Assembly (NCBI RefSeq): GCF_016900315.1 | Contig: NZ_JACSNQ010000006.1 | Span: 1 to 64,000, forward strand | Source of the DNA: Olsenella profusa | GTDB lineage: Bacteria; Actinomycetota; Coriobacteriia; Coriobacteriales; Atopobiaceae | Direction of reading: 5' to 3' | DNA length: 64,000 nucleotides | Shown here: positions 1-8,938 of the stretch, one piece after another | Numbering within the stretch: the stretch's first letter is position 1 | How the letters are laid out: each line of letters starts with the position of its first letter | Notes under the pieces: generated by a model | Databases searched by the model: none | What the model was told of the DNA's origin: nothing | Seen by the model: the letters and a program-made list of their open reading frames with translations, nothing else | Translations under genes and position numbers: made by a program

Positions 1-596
1 GGGGCGGGGGCGGACGCCGCGTGGCGCGAGCCGCGCGGGGCGTCGGAGCCGCCGCGGCGCTGCGAGCGGCCCTGCCCGGCAGCCTTCTTCTTGGCGGACT
101 CCTCCGCCTGCTTCTTCAGGACCTCCTCCTGCTGGGCGATCTGGTCCAGCAGCGAGGTGAACGTCGGGAGGCTCTTCGGCGCGTTGTCGCGCACGCGGTT
201 CTTCTCGGCCTCCTCCTTGGCCTTGCGCTCGGCCTCGGCCTTCTCGGCCTCCGCCTTCTTGCGGGCCTCCTCGGCGGCGGCGCGGCGGCGCTCCTCCTCG
301 GCGCGCTCGGCCTCGCGGCGCTGCTCGGCGGCGATGCGCTCCGCCTCGGCCTTCTCGGCGGCGATGCGGGCCTCCTCGGCCTTGGCCTCCTCCTCGGCGC
401 GCTTGGCGGCCTCGATCTCGGCGGCGCGGGCCTCGAGGATCGGCTTGAGCTTCTTGCGAACCATGGAGACGTAGGCGTCCTCGAGCGTCGAGGACGCGGA
501 CTTGGCCGGGATCTTCATGTCACGGAGGTGCTCGAGCATCTCCTTGCTCGACATTCCGTACTCCTTAGCAAGGTCGTGAACGCGCGTCTTTGCCAT
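1..596 (-). CDS. infB: translation initiation factor IF-2, N-terminal part (cut by window edge)
   Basis: The visible 198 codons begin MAKTRVHDLAKEYGMSSKEM, the IF2_N module that opens IF-2 (residues about 1-55). A long charged Ala/Glu/Lys/Arg helix follows (about 55-140), then a Gly/Arg/Ser-rich linker that runs off the left edge, so the GTPase domains are not seen. IF-2 is the GTPase that brings initiator tRNA to the 30S subunit. It is the last visible gene of the leftward rimP-nusA-infB operon, 77 bp after nusA. The ATG is preceded by a purine-rich GGAAGGT a few bases upstream. Identity rests on the N-terminal module plus gene order. Confidence 0.9.
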   Translation of the reverse strand, partial: MAKTRVHDLAKEYGMSSKEMLEHLRDMKIPAKSASSTLEDAYVSMVRKKLKPILEARAAEIEAAKRAEEEAKAEEARIAAEKAEAERIAAEQRREAERAEEERRRAAAEEARKKAEAEKAEAERKAKEEAEKNRVRDNAPKSLPTFTSLLDQIAQQEEVLKKQAEESAKKKAAGQGRSQRRGGSDAPRGSRHAASAPA

Positions 597-673
597 GTGA
601 CCTACCTTCCAAGAGAACGGGCGGGCGCCCGCGGGACAGTGCGTGTTGCCTTTCGAGGCGCGGGGCTCACCCG

Positions 674-1915
674 CTAGATGAGCGAGTCGGGGTCGGAGCT
701 CACCTCTGCGGAGGCCATCTGCTCGTGGACGCCGCAGAAGCGCGAGCCCGGGCGCGCCATGTTGCGGCACTGGATGCCATTGGCGCCCACGTACTCGCAG
801 CGGTGCTCACCCTCGTCGAGGTCGTCCTCGTCCTCGGCGGCGTGCGGCAGGTCGCGCAGGACGCCGGCCGCGAGCGACTCGTTCTTGATGTCGATGTGCA
901 GCCCGGTGAGGCGGGCGGCGAGGCGGGCGTTCTGGCCCTCCTTGCCGATGGCCAGGGAGAGCTGGTCATCGGGCACGATCACCGTGGCGTAGTTGGTCTC
1001 GGGATCGATAATGACGCGGGACACCTTGGCCGGGGAGAGCGCGGAGGCCACGCAGCGGGCCGGGTCGTCGCTCCAGAGCACCACGTCGACGCGCTCGCCG
1101 CGCAGCTCGGAGACGACGGTGCGCACGCGGCTGCCCTTGGGGCCCACGCAGGCGCCCACCGGGTCGAGGCGGTCGTCGTTGGAGGAGACGGCCACCTTGG
1201 AGCGGATGCCGGGCTCGCGGGCGATGCTCCTGACCTCGACGACGCCGTCGTAGACCTCCGGCACCTCCAGCTCGAAGAGACGGCGCAGCAGGTCCGGGTG
1301 GGTGCGGGAGACCACGATGGGCGGGCGCTGGCGCTCGCCGCGGACCACCGGCTGGGTGGAGTTGGGGTCGCGCACGTCGATGATGATGGCCTTGATGCGC
1401 TGGTTGTGGCCGTAGCGCTCTCCGGCGGGGCGCTCGTTGCGCTCCTCGGGGTGGCGGCGCTGGTCGAAGTGGGGCAGCTCGGCCTCCACGCCCTCGCGGA
1501 TCTTGATGATCGTGAAGTCGGGCGTGGTCTGCAGCACGGTGCCGGTGATGATGTCGCCGATGCGCTGCGAGAACTCCTCGTAGATCTGCTGGCGGGCGGC
1601 GTTGCGCACGATGGCCTTGATCTCGGCCTTGGCGTGCTGGGCGGCGATGCGGCTCGTGTCCGGCGGGGTGACGTCCACCTCGTCGAACTCGGAGTACTCG
1701 CCGGTCTCCGGGTCCTCCTCGCCCTTGGGGACGAGCTCGTAGACGTAGACCTTGCCGGTGGCGCGGTCGATCGTGACGCGCGCGCCGAAGGGCAGGTGCA
1801 GGACGTCGGCGTAGCTCTTGGCGAGGCTCTGCTCAAGGCGGTCGAGCAGGTAGAGCTGGTCGATGTGCTTCTCCTGGCAGAGGAGCTCGAGGGCTTCCAT
1901 CATCTCAGAGGCCAT
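674..1915 (-). CDS. nusA: transcription termination/antitermination factor NusA with an extra C-terminal zinc-binding motif
   Basis: 413 aa. The N-terminal RNAP-binding domain (about 1-125) is followed by an S1 domain (about 130-200) and two KH domains (about 230-365; [12 protein letters not shown] and [15 protein letters not shown] are the KH signatures). NusA binds RNA polymerase and modulates pausing and termination. The start ([12 protein letters not shown]) has an AGGAAGGA ribosome site; codons further upstream are non-homologous. Unusually, an acidic linker is followed by Cys373-x9-Cys383-x10-Cys394-x2-His397, a likely zinc knuckle. No ylxR or ylxQ gene lies between nusA and infB, although many bacteria have one there. 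Confidence 0.95.
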   Translation of the reverse strand: MASEMMEALELLCQEKHIDQLYLLDRLEQSLAKSYADVLHLPFGARVTIDRATGKVYVYELVPKGEEDPETGEYSEFDEVDVTPPDTSRIAAQHAKAEIKAIVRNAARQQIYEEFSQRIGDIITGTVLQTTPDFTIIKIREGVEAELPHFDQRRHPEERNERPAGERYGHNQRIKAIIIDVRDPNSTQPVVRGERQRPPIVVSRTHPDLLRRLFELEVPEVYDGVVEVRSIAREPGIRSKVAVSSNDDRLDPVGACVGPKGSRVRTVVSELRGERVDVVLWSDDPARCVASALSPAKVSRVIIDPETNYATVIVPDDQLSLAIGKEGQNARLAARLTGLHIDIKNESLAAGVLRDLPHAAEDEDDLDEGEHRCEYVGANGIQCRNMARPGSRFCGVHEQMASAEVSSDPDSLI

Positions 1916-1933
1916 GGTCTTTCCTTCCTGGTT

Positions 1934-1942
1934 CTTCTCGCC
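1934..1942. repeat. dispersed core motif CTTCTCGCC in the rimP-nusA gap
   Basis: One exact copy of the 9-bp core (here within GTTCTTCTCGCC) lies in the 26-bp space between rimP and nusA, touching the last base of the rimP stop codon. It is one of about two dozen non-coding copies counted by hand in the window. Confidence 0.6.
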
Positions 1943-2445
1943 TACCTCTTGCCGCCCGCGGCGGAGAAGTCCGGCTTGATCTTGCACGTACGGATGTCGG
2001 CGAGGGCGAGCCCCACGTGCTCGCCGTCGCAGTCGAGCTCCACGGTCTCTGCGCCGGGCTCGCCCTCGATGCCGAGGAGCGTGCCGGTGAAGCGCCGACG
2101 GCCCTCGCCGGCGACAAGGCTCACCTGGACCGTCTGGCCCGCGAAGCGGGAGAAGTCGCGCGGCTTGCGCAGCGGGCGCGCCATGCCGGGGCTGGAGACC
2201 TCGAGCGTGAAGCTCGACGGAATGGGGTCGAGCTCGTCGAGAGCGGCCGAGATCCACTCGGTCTCCGCCGTGACCTCGTCGAGCGTGATCGTGGGCGCCG
2301 ACTCGTCCGCGTGGTCGATCCGCACGCGCACGCACGGCGCCTTGCTCGCGCCGACCACCTCAACGTCCACGACGTCGATACCGCGGGGCGCGGCGAGCGG
2401 CTCGAGGGCGTCGATGATCTGCTGCTCGAGACCCTGCTTCGGCAT
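1942..2445 (-). CDS. rimP: ribosome maturation factor RimP
   Basis: 167 aa. The N-terminal alpha/beta domain contains the family pattern ITLDEVTAETEWISAALDE and LEVSSPGMARPL (about 50-95), followed by a small SH3-like barrel. RimP helps 30S subunit maturation. It is the first gene of rimP-nusA-infB, the order found across bacteria. The ATG at 2445 is preceded by an AGGAGGGTAC ribosome site. No oddities. Confidence 0.95.
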   Translation of the reverse strand: MPKQGLEQQIIDALEPLAAPRGIDVVDVEVVGASKAPCVRVRIDHADESAPTITLDEVTAETEWISAALDELDPIPSSFTLEVSSPGMARPLRKPRDFSRFAGQTVQVSLVAGEGRRRFTGTLLGIEGEPGAETVELDCDGEHVGLALADIRTCKIKPDFSAAGGKR

Positions 2446-2670
2446 GTACCCTCCTCCTGCATACAGAAAGGAAGCGGGGCGAGAAAATCCACCCCACTTC
2501 CTACGATTACAACTGCGTTACGCAGCTAGTTTATGGTGTTTCACGCCCCGCGTCAAGCGCCCCTCCACGAGAGCACCACAAGTGGCATCGGCGGGCGGCG
2601 GGGACGGCCCCGGGGCCGGGGCGCGGGGCCGGTCTCCCGCACAGGGTCGGGCCCCCGCGCGGGCGCCTGC

Positions 2671-5241
2671 CTAGATGGCCACGATGTTCACCAGGCGGCC
2701 CTTGATGACGATGACCTTCTTAATCTCTTTGCCGGCGAGCTGCTCGGCCACGGCGGCCTGCGCTGCGGCGGCGACCTCGTCGTCGGTGGCGTCGGCGGCG
2801 ATCGTCACGTGGCCGCGCACCTTGCCCTTGATCTGAACGGCGATCTCCACCTCGTCGGAGGCGGCGGCGGACTCGTCGAACTCCGGCCACGCGGCGTTGT
2901 AGACCGAGCCCTCCTGGTGGAGCGCCGCGGTCCAGAGCTCGTCGGCCCAGTGCGGGCAGATCGGTGAGAGCGTGCGCACGATGGCGCTTGCCACGGCAAA
3001 GCTCAGCGTCGGGTCGCGCTGCTCCACGGGAACGTCGTTCACGTACTTGGACGCGGCGTTGGTGATCTCCATCACGGCGGAGATGGCGGTGTTGAACTGG
3101 CAGCGGTCGAAGTCGACGGTGCACTTGAGGCCCATCGCGTTGGTCACGCGCCAGAGCTCCTTGCCCGCGGCGTCGAGCGTGCCGGCGTCCACCGCGCCCG
3201 CGGCCGCGCCCTGGGAGAGCAGCCACACCACGCGCCAGGCGCGCTTGATGAAGCGGTTGGCGCCGGCGACGGCCTCCTCGTCCCAGTTGAAGTCCTTCTC
3301 GGGCGGGGCGATGAAGAGGATGGCCAGGCGCATGGTGTCCGCGCCGTAGGGCTCGATCACCGAGGACGGCGGCACGACGTTGCCCTTGGACTTAGACATG
3401 GTGTCGCCGTTGGCGTCCTTGACCATGCCCTGGCAGAGCAGGTTCTCGAAGGGCTCGTCGCAGTCGATCATGCCGAGGTCGCGCAGGACCTTGGTGAAGA
3501 AGCGGCTGTAGAGCAGGTGCAGGATGGCGTGCTCGATGCCGCCGATGTAGTTGTCCACCGGCATCCAGCGGTCCACGGCCTCCTTGGAGAAGGGCAGCTC
3601 GGTGTTGTGGGGGTCGCAGTAGCGCAGGTAGTACCAGCTGGAGCACGTAAAGGTATCCATGGTGTCGGTGATGCGCTTGGCGGGACGCCCGCACTTGGGG
3701 CAGGTGGTCTCGTAGAACGGCGCGTACTCGGCGAGGGTGTCGCCGGCGCCGAGGTCGAGGTTGTCCGGCAGCGTGACGGGCAGGTCCTCGTAGGGCACCG
3801 GCACGTCGCCGCAGCAGTCGCAGTGGATCATCGGGATCGGGTTGCCCCAGTAGCGCTGGCGGGAGATCAGCCAGTCGCGCAGGCGGAACTGCACGGTCTT
3901 GCGGCCGAGGCCCTTCTCGCCGAGCCACTTGATGATGGCGTCGACGGCCTCGGAGTGCTTGCCGCCCTTCATGCCGGTGAAGGGGCCGGACTGCACGAGG
4001 TAGCCCTCGGCCACCATCGCGTGGTCCCAGTCCACCGACGTCACGCGGAGCTCGCGCTCGTCCTTGAGCTCCTCGTAGAGCGGGTCGTCCTTCTCGCAGA
4101 TGATTGGGGCGATCTCAAGGCCGTACTTCTTGGCGAAGTCGAAGTCGCGCTGGTCGCCGCAGGGCACGCCCATGACGGCGCCGGTGCCGTAGTCCATGAG
4201 GACGTAGTCGGCGACCCAGATGGGCGCGGGACGGCCGTTCACCGGGTTGATCACGTAGCGGCCGGTGAAGACGCCGTGCTTCTCGCGCTCCGAGCCCTGG
4301 CGGTCCACCGAGGAGACCTTCTCCGCGGCGGCCTTGAGCTCCAGGAAGGCGGGCTCGTACTCGGTGCCGGCCACGAGCTCGGCGGCAAGCGGGCTCTCGG
4401 GCGGCAGCAGGAAGAAGCTCACGCCGAAGAGCGTGTCCGGGCGCGTGGTGAAGACGGTGATCTTGGTGTCGGTGGGGGTCACGCCGTCGACGTCGGCGAG
4501 CGTGAAGTCGATCTCGGCGCCCTCGGAGCGGCCGATCCAGTTGGACTGCATCGCACGGACGCGCTCGGGCCACTTGCCCTCGAGCAGCTTGAGGTCGTCG
4601 AGGAGCTCCTGGGCGTAGTCGGTGATCTTGAAGTACCACTGGGAGAGCGGGCGCTTCTCGGGGATCGAGCCGCAGCGCCAGCACTTGCCGTCCACGACCT
4701 GCTCGTTGGCGAGGACGGTCTGGCAGCCGGGGCACCAGTTGACCGGCGAGGTGTCGCGGTAGACGAGGCCCTTCTCCCACATCTTGAGGAAGATCCACTG
4801 GCCCCACTTGTAGTACTCGGGGTCGCAGGTGTTGAACATGCGGTCGTAGTCGTAGGAGAAGCCCATGCGGTGCATGGTCTTGACGGCCTGCTCGATGTTC
4901 TTGTGCGTCCAGACGCTCGCCTGCGTGTTGTGCTTGATGGCGGCGTTCTCCGCGGGCAGGCCGAAGGCGTCGAAGCCGATGGGGTGCAGCACGTCGAAGC
5001 CGCGCATGCGGGCCTGGCGGGCCATCGCGTCACCGATGGTGTAGTTGCGCGCGTGGCCCATGTGCAGGTCGCCCGAGGGGTACGGGAACATCTCGAGCAC
5101 GTACTTCTTGGGCTTGCTCGGGTCCTCGTCGGTCTTGTAGAGCTCCTCGGCCTCCCAGCGGGCCTGCCACTTGGTCTCGATGGCCTCGGCGTCGTAGGCC
5201 GGGACCTCGAAGGCATCAGTCTTCTTTGCGTCGTCGCACAT
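2671..5241 (-). CDS. leuS: leucyl-tRNA synthetase
   Basis: 856 aa, normal bacterial length. Class I synthetase: the HIGH-type sequence is HMGH in [14 protein letters not shown] (about residue 58) and the KMSKS-type sequence is MSKSKGN. A zinc-type pair (CPGC and CWRCG, about 160-180) and the CP1 editing domain lie between them. It charges tRNA-Leu in the cytoplasm. The ATG at 5241 has GAAGGAG 8 nt upstream and a TACAAT -10 box about 40 bp upstream. The 225-bp gap to rimP on its left holds only GC-rich sequence and one degenerate core (GGCGAGAAAA near 2479). Confidence 0.97.
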   Translation of the reverse strand: MCDDAKKTDAFEVPAYDAEAIETKWQARWEAEELYKTDEDPSKPKKYVLEMFPYPSGDLHMGHARNYTIGDAMARQARMRGFDVLHPIGFDAFGLPAENAAIKHNTQASVWTHKNIEQAVKTMHRMGFSYDYDRMFNTCDPEYYKWGQWIFLKMWEKGLVYRDTSPVNWCPGCQTVLANEQVVDGKCWRCGSIPEKRPLSQWYFKITDYAQELLDDLKLLEGKWPERVRAMQSNWIGRSEGAEIDFTLADVDGVTPTDTKITVFTTRPDTLFGVSFFLLPPESPLAAELVAGTEYEPAFLELKAAAEKVSSVDRQGSEREKHGVFTGRYVINPVNGRPAPIWVADYVLMDYGTGAVMGVPCGDQRDFDFAKKYGLEIAPIICEKDDPLYEELKDERELRVTSVDWDHAMVAEGYLVQSGPFTGMKGGKHSEAVDAIIKWLGEKGLGRKTVQFRLRDWLISRQRYWGNPIPMIHCDCCGDVPVPYEDLPVTLPDNLDLGAGDTLAEYAPFYETTCPKCGRPAKRITDTMDTFTCSSWYYLRYCDPHNTELPFSKEAVDRWMPVDNYIGGIEHAILHLLYSRFFTKVLRDLGMIDCDEPFENLLCQGMVKDANGDTMSKSKGNVVPPSSVIEPYGADTMRLAILFIAPPEKDFNWDEEAVAGANRFIKRAWRVVWLLSQGAAAGAVDAGTLDAAGKELWRVTNAMGLKCTVDFDRCQFNTAISAVMEITNAASKYVNDVPVEQRDPTLSFAVASAIVRTLSPICPHWADELWTAALHQEGSVYNAAWPEFDESAAASDEVEIAVQIKGKVRGHVTIAADATDDEVAAAAQAAVAEQLAGKEIKKVIVIKGRLVNIVAI

Positions 5242-5279
5242 CTGCGCTGCTCCTTCGTCGTGCGATTGTGAACCGAGCT

Positions 5280-5288
5280 ATTGTAGCA
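5280..5288 (-). promoter_or_regulatory. extended -10 promoter of leuS
   Basis: On the minus strand TGC-TACAAT forms an extended -10 element; transcription would start about 30 nt before the leuS ATG. No convincing -35 is visible, as expected for TGN-type promoters. The same TGCTAnnnT arrangement precedes guaB, ileS, rpmF, rpmB and the gene at 41847. Confidence 0.6.
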
Positions 5289-5479
5289 GGACGCGCGGCC
5301 GCCGGGCGGACCGAGGCGCGGCCTGGCGTCCCCGGACGCGCCGTGCGCGCCGGGGCGGGGTTCTACGACGCGGGCTCTTCTCGGTGCGGGCCTTCCGGGC
5401 GCGGGTCCTTCCTGGCAGCCACCCTTCTCGGCGACCGCCCCTCTCGACGACCGTCCCTCTCGACGCTTAGAAAACCGCG

Positions 5480-5760
5480 GACGATGCACCGTTTGGCTTC
5501 GCAGGCGCTTTCAAAATGGGGACTGTTGCGTCGCCCGAACTGAGCGCGCTTTAGAAATCGAGGTCGTTTCGCCGCCTGCAGCCGGAAGCGCTTTGAAACT
5601 CGCGGCCATCCCGCCTGGCGAGAAGAACCAGGCGCAACGGTCGGCAGTTTCAAAGCAGCTTTTGGTGCGTCGGCCGCAACAACTCGGATTTCGTAAGCAG
5701 GGACCGCACCGCAGGCCGCATCAGGCCGCATTTCGTAAGCACACGCCGCGCCCAAGGGCG
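5480..5760. repeat. repeat cluster F: TTTCAAAG / TTTCGTAAGC units around a GGCGAGAAG core
   Basis: Part of the 1,024-bp gene-free stretch 5242-6265. An inverted pair, GCGCTTTGAAACT (5589-5601) and AGTTTCAAAGC (5646 onward), brackets CCTGGCGAGAAGAACCAGG (5614-5632), a core with its own CCTGG/CCAGG arms. Looser copies occur near 5510 (CGCTTTCAAAA) and 5550 (GCGCTTTAGAAA). Two direct copies of GCATTTCGTAAGCA-like sequence lie at about 5690-5745, and another core at 5777-5785. No credible gene is seen; the open frames here have no ribosome sites or recognisable domains. Confidence 0.6.
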
Positions 5761-5854
5761 CAAAACAGGGCCGTCCGGCGAGAAGAACCTGCGGCGGCGC
5801 CAGGCTGCCCCGGGTACGGGGCGCTTCGTCAGGAGCTGCGCCGCCCGCTGCGCC

Positions 5855-6100
5855 AGGTGCACTCCCGAGCGTCTCCGTGTCAGGTGCACTCCTCAGGTGC
5901 ACTCCCAGACGGGTGCACTTGATGCGAAAAGGGCGTTTCTCGGTGCACCTGAGCCTGTTTTTCGGGAGTGGAGAGTGCACCTGAGGGGTACACCTACGAA
6001 CAGCGTGCACCTGAGGGGGCACACGTCTGCCGAAGCGTCACCTGAGTACACCTGAGGGGGGCACACGTCTGCCGAAGCGTCACCCGAGGGGTGCACCTGA
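5855..6100. repeat. repeat cluster A: GTGCAC array between leuS and guaB
   Basis: Eight GTGCAC hexamers (5857, 5884, 5897, 5913, 5943, 5975, 6005, 6091) plus near copies GTACAC. Left copies read CAGGTGCACTC and right copies GAGTGCACCTG, so the two halves face each other across a centre (about 5920-5942) containing CGAAAA...TTTCTCG. Inside the right half a block starting GGGGGCACACGTCTGCCGAA is tandemly repeated with a period of about 41 bp (6014 and 6056). The same motif family returns at 31906-32166. Confidence 0.75.
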
Positions 6101-6173
6101 CGTGCCCACCCACCCAACGTACCCGCAGGACGCGCGCGGACCGCACCGCAAGCGGCAGCCCGCACCGCAAACG

Positions 6174-6209
6174 CCGCGACCCCGGCACCACGGGGCGTCG
6201 GGGTCGCGG
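6174..6209 (-). terminator. hairpin downstream of guaB
   Basis: CCGCGACCCC (6174-6183) and GGGGTCGCGG (6200-6209) are perfect 10-bp arms about 55 bp after the guaB stop in the direction of transcription. On the minus strand GTTT follows 1-2 nt later, so it could act as a weak intrinsic terminator. A dispersed core copy (6219-6227) lies between it and guaB. Confidence 0.5.
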
Positions 6210-6265
6210 AAACAGGTTCTTCTCGCCGGACGGGTTGGCGGGGCCGCGCGTGGCGGCCACCTCCC

Positions 6266-7777
6266 CTAGCGGTAGCTCACCGAGTGCTGGGAGTCCTTCA
6301 CCACGACGTCGTGCGCGCCGCCCTCGACGATCGAGGTGGAAGAGACGAGCGTGAGGCGGGCCTTCTGCTGCAGCTCCTTGATCGTGAGCGCGCCGCAGTT
6401 GCACATCGTGGACTTGATCTTGTAGACGGTCTGGCGCACGCCCTCCTTGAGCGAGCCCGCGTAGGGCACGTAGGAGTCGACGCCCTCGACGAAGCCGAGC
6501 TTCTGGGCGCCGCCCTGGTCGTAGCGCTGCCAGTTGCGGGCGCGCGCGGAGCCCTCGCCCCAGTACTCCTTCATGTACTGGCCGTTCACGTTGACGCGCT
6601 CGGTGGGGCTCTCGTCGAAGCGGGCGAAGTAGCGGCCGAGCATCATGAAGTCGGCGCCCATGGCCAGCGCGAGCGTCATGTGGTAGTCGTAGACGATGCC
6701 GCCGTCGGAGCACACCGGCACGTAGACGCCCGTCTCCTCGAAGTACTCGTCGCGCGCACGGCACACGTCGATGACCGCGGAGGCCTGGCCGCGGCCGATG
6801 CCCTTGGTCTCGCGCGTGATGCAGATCGAGCCGCCGCCGATGCCCACCTTGACGAAGTCAGCGCCGCAGTCGGCGAGGAAGCGGAAGCCGTCGGCGTCCA
6901 CCACGTTGCCGGCGCCCACCTTGACCGAGTCGCCGTAGTTGGCGCGAATCCAGTCCAGGGTGCGCTTCTGCCACTCGGAGAAGCCCTCGGAGGAGTCGAT
7001 GCAGAGCACGTCGGCGCCGGCCTCCACCAGCAGCGGCACGCGCTCGGCGTAGTCGCGCGTGTTGATGCCCGCGCCCACCATGTAGCGCTTGTTGGCGTCA
7101 AGCAGCTCGTCGGGGTTGGACTTGTGCTGGTCGTAGTCCTTGCGGAAGACGATGCCCACCAGGTGGTCGTTCTCGTCCACGACGGGCAGGGCGTTGAGCT
7201 TGTTGTCCCAGATGACGTCGTTGGCGCGCTTGAGGGTGATGTCCTTGTCGCCCACGATGAGCCGCTCGCGCGGGGTCATGAAGTCGCGGACCTTCTTCTG
7301 GTGGTCGTCACGGGTGGGGCGGTAGTCACGGGAGGTCACGATGCCCAGCAGCCTGCCGTGGGGGGAGCCGTCCTCAGTCACGGGCATGGTCGAGTGGCCG
7401 GTGCGGGCCTTGAGCTCCATGACCTCCTCCATCGTCATGTCCGGCGTGAGGGTGGAGTCGGACTCCACGAAGCCCGCCTTGTGGTCCTTGACGGCCTTGA
7501 CCATGGCCGCCTCCTGGGCCGGCGTCTGGTTGCCGTAGATGAAGGCCAGGCCGCCCTCGATGGCAAGGGCCACGCCCATGTCGACGCCGGAGACGGACTG
7601 CATGATGGCCGAGACCATGGGGATGTTGAGGCTGAGCGAGGGCTCCTCGCCACGGCGGAACTTCACGAGCGGGGTCTTGAGCGACACGTTGGCGGGGATG
7701 TTCTCCGCCGAGGAGTATCCAGGTACGAGTAGATACTCAGAAAAGGTGTGGGACTCCCCCTCGAAGAACGTTGCCAT
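6266..7777 (-). CDS. guaB: IMP dehydrogenase
   Basis: 503 aa. TIM-barrel halves flank a CBS-domain pair (about 100-225). The catalytic loop reads [20 protein letters not shown], with the Cys that forms the thioimidate with IMP; this is the [10 protein letters not shown] variant rather than [24 protein letters not shown] is the phosphate-binding/flap region. It makes XMP, the committed step to GMP. The ATG at 7777 has GAGAGGAG 8 nt upstream; TGC-TACAAT lies at 7831-7839. It stands alone, divergent from the AraC gene. Confidence 0.95.
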   Translation of the reverse strand: MATFFEGESHTFSEYLLVPGYSSAENIPANVSLKTPLVKFRRGEEPSLSLNIPMVSAIMQSVSGVDMGVALAIEGGLAFIYGNQTPAQEAAMVKAVKDHKAGFVESDSTLTPDMTMEEVMELKARTGHSTMPVTEDGSPHGRLLGIVTSRDYRPTRDDHQKKVRDFMTPRERLIVGDKDITLKRANDVIWDNKLNALPVVDENDHLVGIVFRKDYDQHKSNPDELLDANKRYMVGAGINTRDYAERVPLLVEAGADVLCIDSSEGFSEWQKRTLDWIRANYGDSVKVGAGNVVDADGFRFLADCGADFVKVGIGGGSICITRETKGIGRGQASAVIDVCRARDEYFEETGVYVPVCSDGGIVYDYHMTLALAMGADFMMLGRYFARFDESPTERVNVNGQYMKEYWGEGSARARNWQRYDQGGAQKLGFVEGVDSYVPYAGSLKEGVRQTVYKIKSTMCNCGALTIKELQQKARLTLVSSTSIVEGGAHDVVVKDSQHSVSYR

Positions 7778-7830
7778 TCAGTGGCTCCTCTCCCCGCCCG
7801 CGGCGGTCCTGGCACGGCCAAATTTGAGCC

Positions 7831-7839
7831 ATTGTAGCA
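7831..7839 (-). promoter_or_regulatory. extended -10 promoter of guaB
   Basis: On the minus strand the sequence is TGC-TACAAT, about 47 nt upstream of the expected leader and ATG. It is identical to the leuS -10. No clear -35. Confidence 0.6.
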
Positions 7840-7992
7840 TCCGCTTACGGGTTTTCAGGCGCCGCTTGCCGAGAAGCACGTCATATGCGCCGGCAGGCGG
7901 GGCCCGCGGGCGAGCGGCTCGCTCGACGTCACGTTTTCGCAGCCCAAAGCATAACTTTGCGCGAGGCGGCGGGCACGCCCCGGGCGCGCCGC

Positions 7993-8010
7993 TACAATGG
8001 GGCGAGAAGG
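7993..8010 (+). promoter_or_regulatory. -10 box and ribosome site of the AraC-type gene
   Basis: GCTACAAT (7993-7998 for the hexamer) is followed by GGCGAGAAGG (8001-8010). With a start site near 8005 the leader would be only about 12 nt. The dispersed core GGCGAGAAG here doubles as the Shine-Dalgarno sequence (AGAAGG, 6 nt before ATG 8017). Confidence 0.5.
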
Positions 8011-8016
8011 ACGGTG

Positions 8017-8847
8017 ATGTACGTGGACGGCAAGCGCGTGATGACGGCGGTGCGCCAGATCATGGACGAGACCGAGCGGCGCGGGGCGCCGCGCGGGCAC
8101 GGCGTGGCCATGCTCGCATGGTTCGTGGATGAGCGCGGCGGCGACGTCAGCGGCACCGACGAGCTCGACATCGTCTCTGCAAGCATCACGCTTGCGGAAC
8201 TTGCGGGAGACGCCGCCGGCGATGACGCAGAGCGCAAGGTCATGCTCACCGTCTTTGTCCCGAGCAAGCTCCTCGTCCAGGGGCTCACGCAGCTCGCCGC
8301 GCCCGGCACCGACGTCTTCCGCGTGCTCACGACCACCGCAACCAGGCGCCACGCCCCAATCTACGTCGAGGCGCCCGAGCCGGATCGCGACCTCATGTGC
8401 GACCTCTACGCGAACGCCGCCGTAGCCTACGCGGAGCGGCGGCCCGGCTGGGAGCAGGTGGTGGAGGCGCTGGCGCTCGCCCTCGTGGCGGCGACCTCGC
8501 CTTTGGTCCCCGAGGCCGAGCCAGGGTCTGCCGACGACGCGCTCGCGCTGATCCTGTCCGAGGTGGCCGCGCGGCCGGAGAGCGTCACGCTCGGCGAGCT
8601 CGCGGCGCGCTACTCCTACAGCCAGAGCTACCTCTCCGAGCTCATCCACGAGCGCTGCGGCAAGACCTTCGGCGAGCTCGTGCGCGAGAGGCGCATGGAG
8701 CGCGCGGCGATGCTGCTGCGCGCGACCAACCTGCCCGTGGCCGAGGTCGCCCGACGCGTGGGCTACTCCGGCACGAGCAACTTCCACCGGGCGTTTCGGG
8801 AGCAGTTCGGCTGCTCGCCGGCCGAGCTGCGCGCCAAGGGGCGGTAG
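8017..8847 (+). CDS. AraC-family transcriptional regulator (1)
   Basis: 276 aa. The C-terminal AraC/XylS double HTH is clear: first helix pair LGELAARYSYSQSYLSELIH, second LPVAEVARRVGYSGTSNFHR ending FREQFGCSPAELR. The N-terminal 180 residues match no sensing domain I recognise. The ATG at 8017 is chosen because AGAAGG lies 6 nt upstream and a -10 just before it; open codons back to 7885 would overlap the guaB promoter. It converges on the ABC-exporter genes and resembles the second regulator at 13178, so the pair plausibly controls the exporter block (inference). Confidence 0.85.
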   Translation: MYVDGKRVMTAVRQIMDETERRGAPRGHGVAMLAWFVDERGGDVSGTDELDIVSASITLAELAGDAAGDDAERKVMLTVFVPSKLLVQGLTQLAAPGTDVFRVLTTTATRRHAPIYVEAPEPDRDLMCDLYANAAVAYAERRPGWEQVVEALALALVAATSPLVPEAEPGSADDALALILSEVAARPESVTLGELAARYSYSQSYLSELIHERCGKTFGELVRERRMERAAMLLRATNLPVAEVARRVGYSGTSNFHRAFREQFGCSPAELRAKGR

Positions 8848-8938
8848 CGGGCGGCGGGCTCTTCTCGCCGGGACAACGCCGTCCCTCTTGCCGGCCGTCC
8901 TAAGACGCACGGATTTGTGGCACACGCACCGCCGGGTG

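Noticed and set aside
1916-2335. N-terminal extension of NusA into rimP
   Set aside because: The frame is a shadow of rimP. NusA homology and an AGGAAGGA ribosome site start at 1915.
7885-8016. Upstream start for the first AraC regulator
   Set aside because: It would overlap the guaB promoter, and the extra 44 residues are not family-like; the ATG at 8017 has a ribosome site and a -10.
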